A stretch of DNA of 7,680 nt. Source: an uncultured Oscillibacter sp. Its GTDB lineage: Bacteria > Bacillota > Clostridia > Oscillospirales > Oscillospiraceae. Shown in pieces: positions 1 to 6,742 of the stretch (within the stretch, counting starts at the first letter, position 1; each line of letters begins with the position of its first letter). A program made the position numbers and the translations under genes. The DNA lies in contig CABUDN010000118.1 in NCBI GenBank assembly GCA_902490355.1, positions 1 to 7,680 of the forward strand, given 5' to 3'. The notes under the pieces were generated by a model, which ran no database searches, had not been told where the DNA came from, and saw only the letters and a list, made by a program, of their open reading frames with translations.

Positions 1-2505
1 AACGGGGTGCGCTTCGTCTATGGACTGAGCCGAACCTTGCCAGAGAATATGAGGCCGGAGCCGCCGCTCCAACAAACGGACACGGTCCCTCCCGCGCCGC
101 AAGTTGAGGCCTCCGGCACACCTGCTGCCGAATGGCAGCCTGGTACGCCGCCGGAATCCGCTCCCATTCCGGCTCCTGCCGAAAAAGCGGCCGCTTCTCC
201 GGCACCCAAATCCCGGAAAGGGCGGAAAAAAGCTTTTGGAATCGCCGCCGCAGTGGTTTTGCTGGCAGCGGTCGCCATCTTCGTCCTGCCCCGCGTGCTG
301 GGCGGAAGCGGCGTGAGCCTTCCCGGCAGCGCTCCGGATCTCCACGTCACGGCTCCCGGAGACGGGGAGACTGTGATCTTCTCCGTACAGGAGGATGAGA
401 ACGGCGTGTGCCAGGTTACCCAGGAACTGGTGCAAAAATCGTTTCCCAGTGTCGCGTACATCAACCTGGACGGCGTGCCCAACATGGGCAACGACATTGA
501 CGACTATCTCATCAACAGCTTCCAAATGTCCATGCTGGTCACCAGCCACGGCGAGACCGGCTCGGAAGGGGAGTGGGGCTCCTTCAACGCCAATGACGAT
601 CCCAACAGCCCCCTCTGTCTGCTGCTTTTTGACGAAAACACCCATCTGATGGGCCACGCCGTGGGCGTGCCGAAGAAGGCGGGCGGCGGCGTCTGGCAGC
701 TGGAAGTCACTCTGTGCGACTATGACTTTACGGCGCTCTACGAGGAGCAGCTGGCCGCCTTCACCGCTCAGCGGGAGGAGACCTTCGCCCATTACATCGC
801 CCCGGAGGACATTGCCGACTCCGGCGCCAAGTACTTCCTCACCGGCTACAACACCGGCCGGGGACCCACGCTGCTGCCCGGCGACTCCCAGGCCTATCAC
901 CTCTGGGCCCAGTACACCTCCGGTTATGTGGAACAGCACTGCCGGGAGATGGACCGGCTGATGGACCGGCTTCCGCGGGACGACCGGTGGCGCTGCTTCT
1001 TGTTCCTGGATGCGGACTATCAGCTGTTGGGCTATACCATGATGGACTCCACCGGCCAGGGCGGCCAAGCAGCAGACACCGACATTGTCCCCCTGGGCAC
1101 CGTGGAGCTGATCGTGCAGGAGGACAGCAGCGGAAATTGTGAGTTTACCGAAGAACAGCTTCGCCGGCTGGTGCCGGAAATGGACTTTTTCAACTTCGGC
1201 GGCTATATGCCGGATCTGGGCGGGGATGTCAAGGCATACGTCAAAGACAGTCTCCACATGGCCTGGCTGGTCACTTCCCAGGGGCAGGAGCAGGGCGGAC
1301 ACATCTCCGCCACCTGGAACCTCTCGGAGGACCATATCTTCACCCTGCTGCTCTATCGGGACTTTACCACCTTGTGCGGCTACTTTGTCGGCGCTCCGGA
1401 GAAGCTGGGCAACGGGCAGTGGCGCATGGAGATCACCCTGTGCGACTATGACTTCACGCCCCTGTATGAGGAGCAGGCTGCAGGCTATCAGGCCGCGCCC
1501 CAGCTGCCGGAGATTTCCCAGGAGGACATCGCCTCCTGCGGCGCAGCCTGGTACATCGAGCCGGTGGATCAGTTTTACGAGCAGAACAGCTTCTACCAGC
1601 GCCTGAAGTTCCAGAGTCTGTGGAGCCGGGTCACCTCGCCCTATATGAGCCGGTTCTGCATGCCCATCACGGACCTGCCCAACAGCGCACGGTGGGCTGC
1701 GCCGGAGCGGCCCTTGACGTTTTTGCTCCTCAATGACAATATGCAGTCTCTCGGTTATGTGACCATCACCGACGGAGAGCGGATCGCCGCCCTGGACCTG
1801 ACGGCTTCCAACCATTCCGCTTCGCCTGACACCGTATCCCTGGACCTGACGGCGGACGGCGAGTACTGCACCCTTACCCTGGAGCAGGTGCAGCAGGTGG
1901 TCCCCCAGGCCCAGTTCATGGAGTTCCGGGGCATGCCCGACCTGGGCAGTATCGAGGAATTTCTCAAGGTCAGCGACCAGATGGCCTGGCTGGTGGCTTC
2001 CGACGGCACCCGTTCCATGAAGCAGAGCTCCGGCCGCTTTTCCGTGCAGAATGGGCGGATTCCCTTCCGGGTCCTGCTGCTTTACAGCGGCCCCACCACC
2101 CTGTGCGGCTATTTCATCGGCCAGCCCACCCCTGTGGGCGGGGATACCTGGCGCATGGAGATCACTCTGTACGACTACGACTTCTCCAGCCTCTATGAGC
2201 AGCAAAAGCGGGACTTTGCGCAGACCTCACTGCCCCAATATATCGCTCCCGAGCAGGTGGAAACCAGCGGCGCAGTCTGGTGCATCGACAGCTTCTATCT
2301 TACCGACAATGATGCATTTTCTCAGGCAGTACAGCACTATGGCATGTGGAGCCGGGAACAGTCCGCAGGAAAGGAGCGCTTCTGCAAATCCATCGACGAT
2401 CTGGAGGAGTTCCAGCCCCAGAGCGGCGGAAAAACCACCTGGGCGTATCTGCTGCTCCTGGACAAAAACTACCGCACGGTGGGCTACACCATTTTGACCA
2501 ACTGA
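1..2505 (+). CDS. Membrane-anchored protein with three tandem copies of an unrecognised ~243-residue extracytoplasmic domain (5' partial)
   Basis: I do not recognise the family. The frame is open at base 1, so the GTG at 7 is probably internal and the true start lies upstream. Residues here count from codon 7-9. Residues 3-14 (FVYGLSRTLPEN) have the spacing of a zinc-ribbon half but lack its cysteines. Residues 18-68 form a Pro/Ala/Glu-rich linker. KSRKGRKK (68-75) precedes one hydrophobic segment (76-98), predicting an N-in, C-out topology by the positive-inside rule. The outer part is three repeats (about 122-346, 366-586, 609-829). Each carries W-x-x-E-[IV]-T-L-x-D-Y-D-F-x-x-L-Y-E and ends in an L-L-[LF]-x-D-x(4)-[LV]-G-Y-type strand. 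Cysteines recur at 135/378/621 and 312/551/793, suggesting one disulfide per repeat (inference). No catalytic motif is visible; a surface binding or sensing role is only a guess. It converges on the CAP-SLH gene, with stops 75 bp apart. Confidence 0.85.
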   Translation, partial: NGVRFVYGLSRTLPENMRPEPPLQQTDTVPPAPQVEASGTPAAEWQPGTPPESAPIPAPAEKAAASPAPKSRKGRKKAFGIAAAVVLLAAVAIFVLPRVLGGSGVSLPGSAPDLHVTAPGDGETVIFSVQEDENGVCQVTQELVQKSFPSVAYINLDGVPNMGNDIDDYLINSFQMSMLVTSHGETGSEGEWGSFNANDDPNSPLCLLLFDENTHLMGHAVGVPKKAGGGVWQLEVTLCDYDFTALYEEQLAAFTAQREETFAHYIAPEDIADSGAKYFLTGYNTGRGPTLLPGDSQAYHLWAQYTSGYVEQHCREMDRLMDRLPRDDRWRCFLFLDADYQLLGYTMMDSTGQGGQAADTDIVPLGTVELIVQEDSSGNCEFTEEQLRRLVPEMDFFNFGGYMPDLGGDVKAYVKDSLHMAWLVTSQGQEQGGHISATWNLSEDHIFTLLLYRDFTTLCGYFVGAPEKLGNGQWRMEITLCDYDFTPLYEEQAAGYQAAPQLPEISQEDIASCGAAWYIEPVDQFYEQNSFYQRLKFQSLWSRVTSPYMSRFCMPITDLPNSARWAAPERPLTFLLLNDNMQSLGYVTITDGERIAALDLTASNHSASPDTVSLDLTADGEYCTLTLEQVQQVVPQAQFMEFRGMPDLGSIEEFLKVSDQMAWLVASDGTRSMKQSSGRFSVQNGRIPFRVLLLYSGPTTLCGYFIGQPTPVGGDTWRMEITLYDYDFSSLYEQQKRDFAQTSLPQYIAPEQVETSGAVWCIDSFYLTDNDAFSQAVQHYGMWSREQSAGKERFCKSIDDLEEFQPQSGGKTTWAYLLLLDKNYRTVGYTILTN
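370..2493 (+). repeat. Three tandem protein-level repeats, period about 243 codons
   Basis: The copies lie at about 370-1044, 1102-1764 and 1831-2493. The second and third copies are in strict register: Cys378 and Cys621, Cys457 and Cys700, and Trp472 and Trp715 are each exactly 243 residues apart. The first copy aligns with small indels (Cys135 to Cys378 is 243; Trp230 to Trp472 is 242). The DNA has diverged, so this is an old duplication kept at protein level. The strongest block in each copy is the W..E.TL.DYDF..LYE motif near its middle. Confidence 0.85.
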
Positions 2506-2515
2506 ACAGGAACCC

Positions 2516-2552
2516 AGCCCCCTCCGCTATCAAGCGGAGGGGGCTTTCTCTC
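2516..2552 (+). terminator. Rho-independent terminator of the repeat-protein gene
   Basis: There is a perfect 13-bp stem: left arm 2516-2528 (AGCCCCCTCCGCT), loop ATCA at 2529-2532, right arm 2533-2545 (AGCGGAGGGGGCT). A pyrimidine-rich, partly T tail (TTTCTCTCT) follows, 10 bp after the stop codon. Read on the minus strand, the same hairpin is followed by GGGTTCCT, which is not a T tract. It therefore looks mainly directed at the + gene, although it may also slow transcription arriving from the convergent gene. Confidence 0.85.
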
Positions 2553-2580
2553 TCACGGCGGCGGTTTCCCCCACGGCACG

Positions 2581-5253
2581 TTACGCCTGTGCCGCCAGGT
2601 AGTCCGCCATCCGCACGATCACCGTGCAGCCCTGCGCCCGGTTCATGCAGTTGCTGCCGCCGAAGGTTCCATCCGCCTGACCGTTGAGCAGGCCCAGGGC
2701 GTAGCACACCGACACGGCCTGCCGATAGCTCTCGGGAATGGCCTCCCAGTCTCCCACCGCAAGCCGGGCCTTCTCCAGCGTCTGGGCATCCGGGAGCTCC
2801 ACCTCCAGCGCCGCCAGCAGGCGGTAGAGCATCTGGGCCATATCCAGACGGGTGATCGGCGTGTTCAGCGTGCCCTCCCAGCTGCCCGACTCCAGATATC
2901 CCCGCTCCATTGCGGTCCCCGTCAGGATTCCCTGGTCGCGGCAGACGAAGGTTCCCGGCTGCCACCACGCACCGCCATACCGGCCCAGCTCCTCCGGGAA
3001 GAACGCCCGGGCCAGCATGGCGTCAAAATGGGCATTGGTCACCGTGGCGGAAGGGTGGAAGGTCCCGTCGGCGTATCCGTTGACGATTCCCGCATCGGCT
3101 GCCCGGGTAATGGCCCCATGGGCCCAGTGGGCAGTCGGTACATCCCGGAACGTATGCGTCTGCTGCGGCTGCTGCGCGCTCTCGCCGGACTGCTCTTGTC
3201 CCGCCTGTCCCGGCACGGTGTTCTCCTGTCCGGGCACAGCGGGCTGTTCCGGACGGGCATCGTTCTCTGCCTGCCGTCCCCCAAAGAACGTCACTTCATA
3301 GGTAAAGTCCGGAACGTCCTGCCCGTTGCGCGCCTGAAGCCCCCGGATCTGGACCGTATAGGTCCCGTCATAGGTCTCCACACCGTCCGGCCGGAAGATG
3401 ATGCAGCAGCCGGTGCCGTATCCGGCATTGGAGACGCTGAAAAATCCATCGCTGCTGCCTGACCGGAAGGTCCAGGTCCGGCCATCCTCCTCCCGGGTGA
3501 GGGTGACGGTGACCGACGCCTTGTTTGCATCTGCATACAGCTCCGGATTGAGCGTCACGCTCCAGGCGGTCCGCCCATCCATCAGCTCTTCGGGGAAATT
3601 CCCGGAGGCAGGCCAGGAAACGAAGTCATATGCACAGCCGCTGCCGCTCTTGTCCATGACCTTTTCCGCGGCATAGGCCCCGTAGCCGCCTTCTCCAAGG
3701 GCAAATCCAAAGCCCACCTTCCCCAGCACGGGATTGAGCTGCCAGCGGCGGTGACCCACACCGGCGATGTTGGACGCGTCGCTGTCCTCCATCCAGCTGT
3801 CCACAGATCCCACCAGCGTGTATCCCGCACTGAGATTGCTGGTGGACGAGGCGCTGCGGGCCTCTTTGTAAAAGTCATCGCTCATGCCGGGAAGCTGATC
3901 GGGATAATGATCCAGACTCCCCTGGGCCGCCTGAATCACCGCACCGTACTGCGCGGAGCGGCTGAGCTCCATATCCAGCTCCACGGCGGGCAGTCCCGCA
4001 ATGCGGCGCAGAGCGTTGAGCCGGTCCGCCGCCGCCTGCAGCGCATCTTTTTCTACGGTTCCGCTGGAGAAGGGAACACGGGCAGAGGGTGTCTGCACAA
4101 ACATGTTTCCTTCATACTGCAGCGGCGCCTGCTCCAGCAGCTCCTCGATTTCTGCCTGCGAGAGCTTTTCCAGCTCGGTGCTGCCGCTGTCGCGCAGACC
4201 TGTGGCTGCAGCGGCCGGGCTCTCCTCCAGACGGGGAATTGCCACCGTGTGCACGTCGCCGCACCGGGAGCACCGGCAAAGCTGTTCGCCCTCCTGCTCC
4301 ACAGTGGCAGGCCGGATCACCTGCTGCACGACATCGTGGTGCCCCAGGGCCGGCAGGACTTTTGTGACTTCACACGCGCCGCACTGCAGGCACGTCCGCT
4401 CATACTTTCCGTCCTCCGTGCAGGTCGCCGGTACGGACTCATACCGCCAGATGTGCTCCGTACAGCTCCCCTCCTGGGCGCCGGAGCCCGCTGCGCCGTT
4501 CAGAGGCGGGATCTCTTCCGTATAGGTCTCCCCACAGGCGGCGCAGGTATAGGTCCGCACCCCTGCCGCTTCCTCCGTGGCGGGCACCGTCACGTCACTG
4601 GTATACGCATGGGAGAGCTTGGCCGTGGTCTTGAGCACTTCCACTTTTCCACAGCTCTTGCAGGTGCGCAGCCACCGCCCCTCGCGGGTGCAGGTCGCTG
4701 TTTCGGTATCGTAATACCAGGTGTTGTGGGGGCAGCTGTCCGCCTCCTCGCCGCCGGGTTCCTGCGATTCCGCGGAGCCGGCGTCCTCTTCGGTGCCGCT
4801 CTCCAGAGGCGGAATTTCCTCCGTGTAGGTATCGCCGCAGCGGGAGCAGGTATAGGTCCGCACCCCCGCCGCTTCTTTTGTGGCCGGCGTGGTCACCGTA
4901 TCGGTATACGCATGCCCCAGCGCCGGAAACTCCACATTCAGCTCCCGCTCTCCGCACAGCACGCAGTAGTAGGCGTTATAATCCCCCTCCGTGCAGGTGG
5001 GAGCCTCCTTGTGATATTCCAGGATGTGCTTGCCGCTGTTATTTTCCGGACAGACATACGTATGGATCCGTTCCCGGTAGGTCGACTCCCCGGTCCGTTC
5101 ACTGAAATAGGTGCCGCCCTCCACCCGGGTAAAATCCCGGCCGTAGGCGTCCACTTGTTTTTGCACCGCTGCCGCCGGGGTTCCCAAAATACCGGCCAGC
5201 AGCATCGCACCCATCAGCGCAGAAGCCGCGCGCTGCAAATATGTCTTTTTCAT
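2581..5253 (-). CDS. Secreted CAP-domain (SCP/PR1, YkwD-like) protein with Cys-rich repeats and three SLH cell-wall anchor domains
   Basis: This is a complete gene of 890 residues. The ATG at 5253 is chosen because an AAAGGAGGA ribosome binding site lies 7 bases upstream and the product opens with a classic signal peptide (residues 1-29: MKK, a hydrophobic stretch, then TPAAA). Domains in order: three Cys-rich repeats (about 68-150, 174-251, 264-342) with CxxC pairs; a Ser/Glu-rich linker; a CAP domain (about 403-545) with SLDHYP (His449), SNLSAG (473-477) and GHRRWQLNP (500-508); a beta-rich segment (about 560-660) with an IIFRPDG strand; a Pro/Gln-rich linker (662-699); and three SLH domains (about 699-750, 760-817, 833-885), the first with FRDVPTAHWA and GYADGTF. 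SLH domains typically bind the pyruvylated secondary cell-wall polymer, so the protein should sit on the outer wall. The molecular role of bacterial CAP domains is mostly unknown. The gene is divergent from the WYL regulators. Confidence 0.93.
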   Translation of the reverse strand: MKKTYLQRAASALMGAMLLAGILGTPAAAVQKQVDAYGRDFTRVEGGTYFSERTGESTYRERIHTYVCPENNSGKHILEYHKEAPTCTEGDYNAYYCVLCGERELNVEFPALGHAYTDTVTTPATKEAAGVRTYTCSRCGDTYTEEIPPLESGTEEDAGSAESQEPGGEEADSCPHNTWYYDTETATCTREGRWLRTCKSCGKVEVLKTTAKLSHAYTSDVTVPATEEAAGVRTYTCAACGETYTEEIPPLNGAAGSGAQEGSCTEHIWRYESVPATCTEDGKYERTCLQCGACEVTKVLPALGHHDVVQQVIRPATVEQEGEQLCRCSRCGDVHTVAIPRLEESPAAAATGLRDSGSTELEKLSQAEIEELLEQAPLQYEGNMFVQTPSARVPFSSGTVEKDALQAAADRLNALRRIAGLPAVELDMELSRSAQYGAVIQAAQGSLDHYPDQLPGMSDDFYKEARSASSTSNLSAGYTLVGSVDSWMEDSDASNIAGVGHRRWQLNPVLGKVGFGFALGEGGYGAYAAEKVMDKSGSGCAYDFVSWPASGNFPEELMDGRTAWSVTLNPELYADANKASVTVTLTREEDGRTWTFRSGSSDGFFSVSNAGYGTGCCIIFRPDGVETYDGTYTVQIRGLQARNGQDVPDFTYEVTFFGGRQAENDARPEQPAVPGQENTVPGQAGQEQSGESAQQPQQTHTFRDVPTAHWAHGAITRAADAGIVNGYADGTFHPSATVTNAHFDAMLARAFFPEELGRYGGAWWQPGTFVCRDQGILTGTAMERGYLESGSWEGTLNTPITRLDMAQMLYRLLAALEVELPDAQTLEKARLAVGDWEAIPESYRQAVSVCYALGLLNGQADGTFGGSNCMNRAQGCTVIVRMADYLAAQA
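4228..5052 (-). repeat. Three Cys-rich zinc-ribbon-like repeats inside the CAP-SLH gene
   Basis: The copies cover about 5052-4804, 4734-4501 and 4464-4228. The shared pattern is [TA]-T-C-T-x-x-G-x(5)-C-x-x-C-G, then an L-[GS]-H element, then P-A-T-x-E-x-A-G-V-R-T-Y-T-C-x-x-C-G-x-x-Y-T-E-E-I-P-P-L. Two CxxC pairs per copy (97/100 with 136/139; 198/201 with 237/240; 288/291 with 328/331) suggest metal binding or disulfides. Copies one and two are alike in DNA as well: 4846-4874 and 4543-4571 match at 28 of 29 bases with a 303-base offset (101 codons). The second half of the third copy has drifted. Confidence 0.85.
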
Positions 5254-5260
5254 TGCAGAT

Positions 5261-5269
5261 TCCTCCTTT
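5261..5269 (-). promoter_or_regulatory. Ribosome binding site of the CAP-SLH gene
   Basis: On the minus strand this reads AAAGGAGGA, 7 bases before the ATG at 5253. It decides the start. An in-frame GTG at 5277 would put the ribosome binding site inside the coding region and add eight charged residues (MEIKEESA) in front of the signal peptide. Confidence 0.85.
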
Positions 5270-5307
5270 ATTTCCACTCCACAGACATTGTTTCAACGGA
5301 TGAGCAC

Positions 5308-5340
5308 AGTATATCCCGCGTGAGGCCTGCGTTTTTTCAA
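5308..5340 (-). promoter_or_regulatory. Possible promoter of the CAP-SLH gene
   Basis: On the minus strand a good -10 (TATACT, 5313-5308) lies 54 bases upstream of the ATG. The nearest -35-like hexamer, TTGAAA (5340-5335), is 21 bases away, longer than the usual 16-18. The hexamer at ideal spacing (AAAAAC) is poor. The promoter may be weak or may need an activator. Confidence 0.4.
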
Positions 5341-5389
5341 AAAGTGTAGAAATCCGGAATCGCGTTCCCTCCACCGCCGCCCGCCGCCC

Positions 5390-5418
5390 TTGACGGACGT
5401 ACCGTACAGGCTTAAACT
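5390..5418 (+). promoter_or_regulatory. Likely housekeeping-sigma promoter of the WYL operon
   Basis: TTGACG (5390-5395) is a 5 of 6 match to the -35 consensus. It is followed after exactly 17 bases by TAAACT (5413-5418), a 4 of 6 match to the -10, and the downstream DNA is AT-rich. Transcription would begin near 5425, about 64 bases upstream of the first WYL start codon. This argues that the upstream in-frame TTG at 5390 is promoter and not a start. Confidence 0.6.
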
Positions 5419-5457
5419 ATTATCTGTATATTCACTTCAGTCTGATTCCTGTACCGT
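5401..5457 (+). repeat. Imperfect inverted repeat flanking the -10 of the WYL operon (possible operator)
   Basis: ACCGTACAGG (5401-5410) and CCTGTACCGT (5448-5457) are inverted copies matching at 9 of 10 bases. The left arm lies in the -35/-10 spacer and the right arm in the untranslated leader. GTACCGT also occurs as a direct repeat at 5399-5405 and 5451-5457. The position fits an autoregulatory site for the WYL proteins, but a match of this length is not far above chance. Confidence 0.3.
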
Positions 5458-5474
5458 TGTCCCAGCAATTGGAG

Positions 5475-5481
5475 AAAGGAG
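5475..5481 (+). promoter_or_regulatory. Ribosome binding site of the first WYL gene
   Basis: AAAGGAG lies 7 bases before the ATG at 5489. It fixes the start there and not at the in-frame TTG 99 bases upstream. Confidence 0.85.
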
Positions 5482-5488
5482 CGCTGCC

Positions 5489-6742
5489 ATGCCGGAGATG
5501 GGAGGCGTCCGGGACTATAACCGAATCCGCCGGTTTTTGAGTCACATCTACTTATATGGATTTTTCAGCCGGGAGGATTTTGCCCGTTCCGGCATCGGCA
5601 GTGCCAAGGACTATGACTACGGCATGAAGCTGATCCGGGCCATCTTCCCCGACAGCGAACAGGCAGCCCTTTGGCGGGACGGGCGGAAATATCCGCGCTT
5701 TGTCCGCACATATGAGGGCAGCGGAGAAAACCGCATGACGGATTCCTATCTCCTTCACGCCCTGGATACCGAAACCGATCTTCCGGAGCTGCTGATTCTG
5801 CTGGCCGCTTTGGCCGCTTCTCCCCGAACGCTGGAGCAGCTGCGGCGCAGTGCGGAGCTCCACTGTGACGATGAGGAGTCGGACTGCTACTCCCGGGTGC
5901 GCCGCCGGGTCCTGGAGCTGGAACAGTACGGATACCTCCAGAAGCAGGGCCGCACGTTTGCCCTTGCCCATGACTGGCTGCGGCAGCTGGAAAACGAGGA
6001 GCTGGAAGCACTGGTACAGTTTGTCCGCTTTGCCGCCGGAACGGCGTATCCCCGGGTGGCCGCCAGCTTTCTGCGGCGCAGCGCGGAGCGGGAGATGCAC
6101 CGCAGGGGACTGCCGCTCCCGGCGCAGTCCCTGCTGCTGCGCCACAATGTCAGCGCCTGCGTCTTTGATGAGGACATTGTCTGGCAATTGCAGGAGCTCA
6201 TTGCCGCGCGCCGGGGCGCCGTGATCACCATGGGGCGGGGGAGTGTCGAGTGCCTGCCCATCGCCCTGCGGATCGACATGCGGCTTGGCCGCTGGTATGT
6301 GCTCTCCATGGAGCAGCGCGGTCCTGTGATCCGCCGGGTAAGCGGCATCCGCAGCGTAAAACCGGCGCCCGCAGTGCCGCCGGAACAGTGGCAGGAAGCC
6401 CGGCAGGCCGTCACGGCCCGGTTTGCCCGCTGCGGCTGCTCCGGCGCCATGCCCGCCGGGGAACCGGTGCTGGTCCGGGCGCGGCTGAACTTTTCCTCCG
6501 CACCGGGCCTGCAGAATCAGTTTGCCCGGGAAATCCGGCTGGGCCGGATTGTGGAGCGGGAGGACGGCATTTATTACGAAGCAGAGGTCAACGATCCTCT
6601 GGAACTGCTGCCCCTGCTGCGGTCCTATGCGCCGTGGCTGCAAGTGCTGCCGGGCGCCCACACGCTGGATCAGAGGCTGCGGGAGGATCTTGTGCTGATG
6701 CGTCAGGCAGCGGAGGGAGCATGCGATGAAACTGTTCAATAA
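5489..6742 (+). CDS. WYL-domain transcriptional regulator, first of a tandem pair
   Basis: The product has 417 residues from the ATG at 5489, and is a likely cytoplasmic DNA-binding regulator. Two winged-helix-like regions come first: residues 10-72 (RIRRFLSHIYLYGFFSRED, then a Tyr/Asp-rich helix) and 97-160 (LPELLILLAALAASPRTLEQL, then RVRRRVLELEQYGYLQKQG and a hydrophobic wing). A WYL domain follows at about 228-292, with its signature in LRIDMRLGRWYVLSM (260-274) and then RRVSGIRSV. A WCX-like C-terminal region lies at about 325-405 (VLVRARLNF to LRSYAPWLQVLPG). WYL domains sense ligands such as nucleic acids or nucleotides in the few studied cases; no ligand can be named here. The gene overlaps the next by 17 bases, so the two are co-translated and may form a heterodimer, as the paired PafB and PafC do. 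The family call is firm; the regulon is unknown. Confidence 0.88.
   Translation: MPEMGGVRDYNRIRRFLSHIYLYGFFSREDFARSGIGSAKDYDYGMKLIRAIFPDSEQAALWRDGRKYPRFVRTYEGSGENRMTDSYLLHALDTETDLPELLILLAALAASPRTLEQLRRSAELHCDDEESDCYSRVRRRVLELEQYGYLQKQGRTFALAHDWLRQLENEELEALVQFVRFAAGTAYPRVAASFLRRSAEREMHRRGLPLPAQSLLLRHNVSACVFDEDIVWQLQELIAARRGAVITMGRGSVECLPIALRIDMRLGRWYVLSMEQRGPVIRRVSGIRSVKPAPAVPPEQWQEARQAVTARFARCGCSGAMPAGEPVLVRARLNFSSAPGLQNQFAREIRLGRIVEREDGIYYEAEVNDPLELLPLLRSYAPWLQVLPGAHTLDQRLREDLVLMRQAAEGACDETVQ
6712..6717 (+). promoter_or_regulatory. Internal ribosome binding site of the second WYL gene
   Basis: GGAGGG inside the end of the first WYL gene lies 8 bases before the ATG at 6726. It supports that start and translational coupling across the 17-base overlap. 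Confidence 0.75.

Noticed and set aside
7..51. GTG at 7 or ATG at 49 as the true start of the repeat-protein gene
   Set aside because: The frame is open to base 1, neither codon has a convincing ribosome binding site, and the residues before the ATG resemble part of a zinc ribbon, so the start is likely outside the window.
2300..2968. A 222-codon minus-strand frame crossing the convergent gene ends
   Set aside because: It overlaps the ends of two well-supported genes and the hairpin terminator, and is Gly/Arg-rich with no motif.
4228..5052. Spaced DNA repeats as a CRISPR-like array
   Set aside because: The repeats are in frame with a protein, spaced about 300 bases apart, and encode aligned CxxC motifs.
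3751..5349. A 532-codon open frame on the + strand antisense to the CAP-SLH gene
   Set aside because: It runs opposite a gene with clear signal peptide, CAP and SLH motifs, has low-complexity Arg/Gly/Ala/His-rich composition and no recognisable domain. GC-rich DNA produces such shadows.
5390..5488. Extending the first WYL gene upstream to the TTG at 5390
   Set aside because: That segment contains the -35 and -10 elements, and the ATG at 5489 has an AAAGGAG at ideal distance.
5552..6739. A 395-codon open frame on the minus strand antisense to the first WYL gene
   Set aside because: The opposite strand carries the WYL signature and a good ribosome binding site. This frame has a His/Gln/Pro-rich composition typical of antisense shadows.
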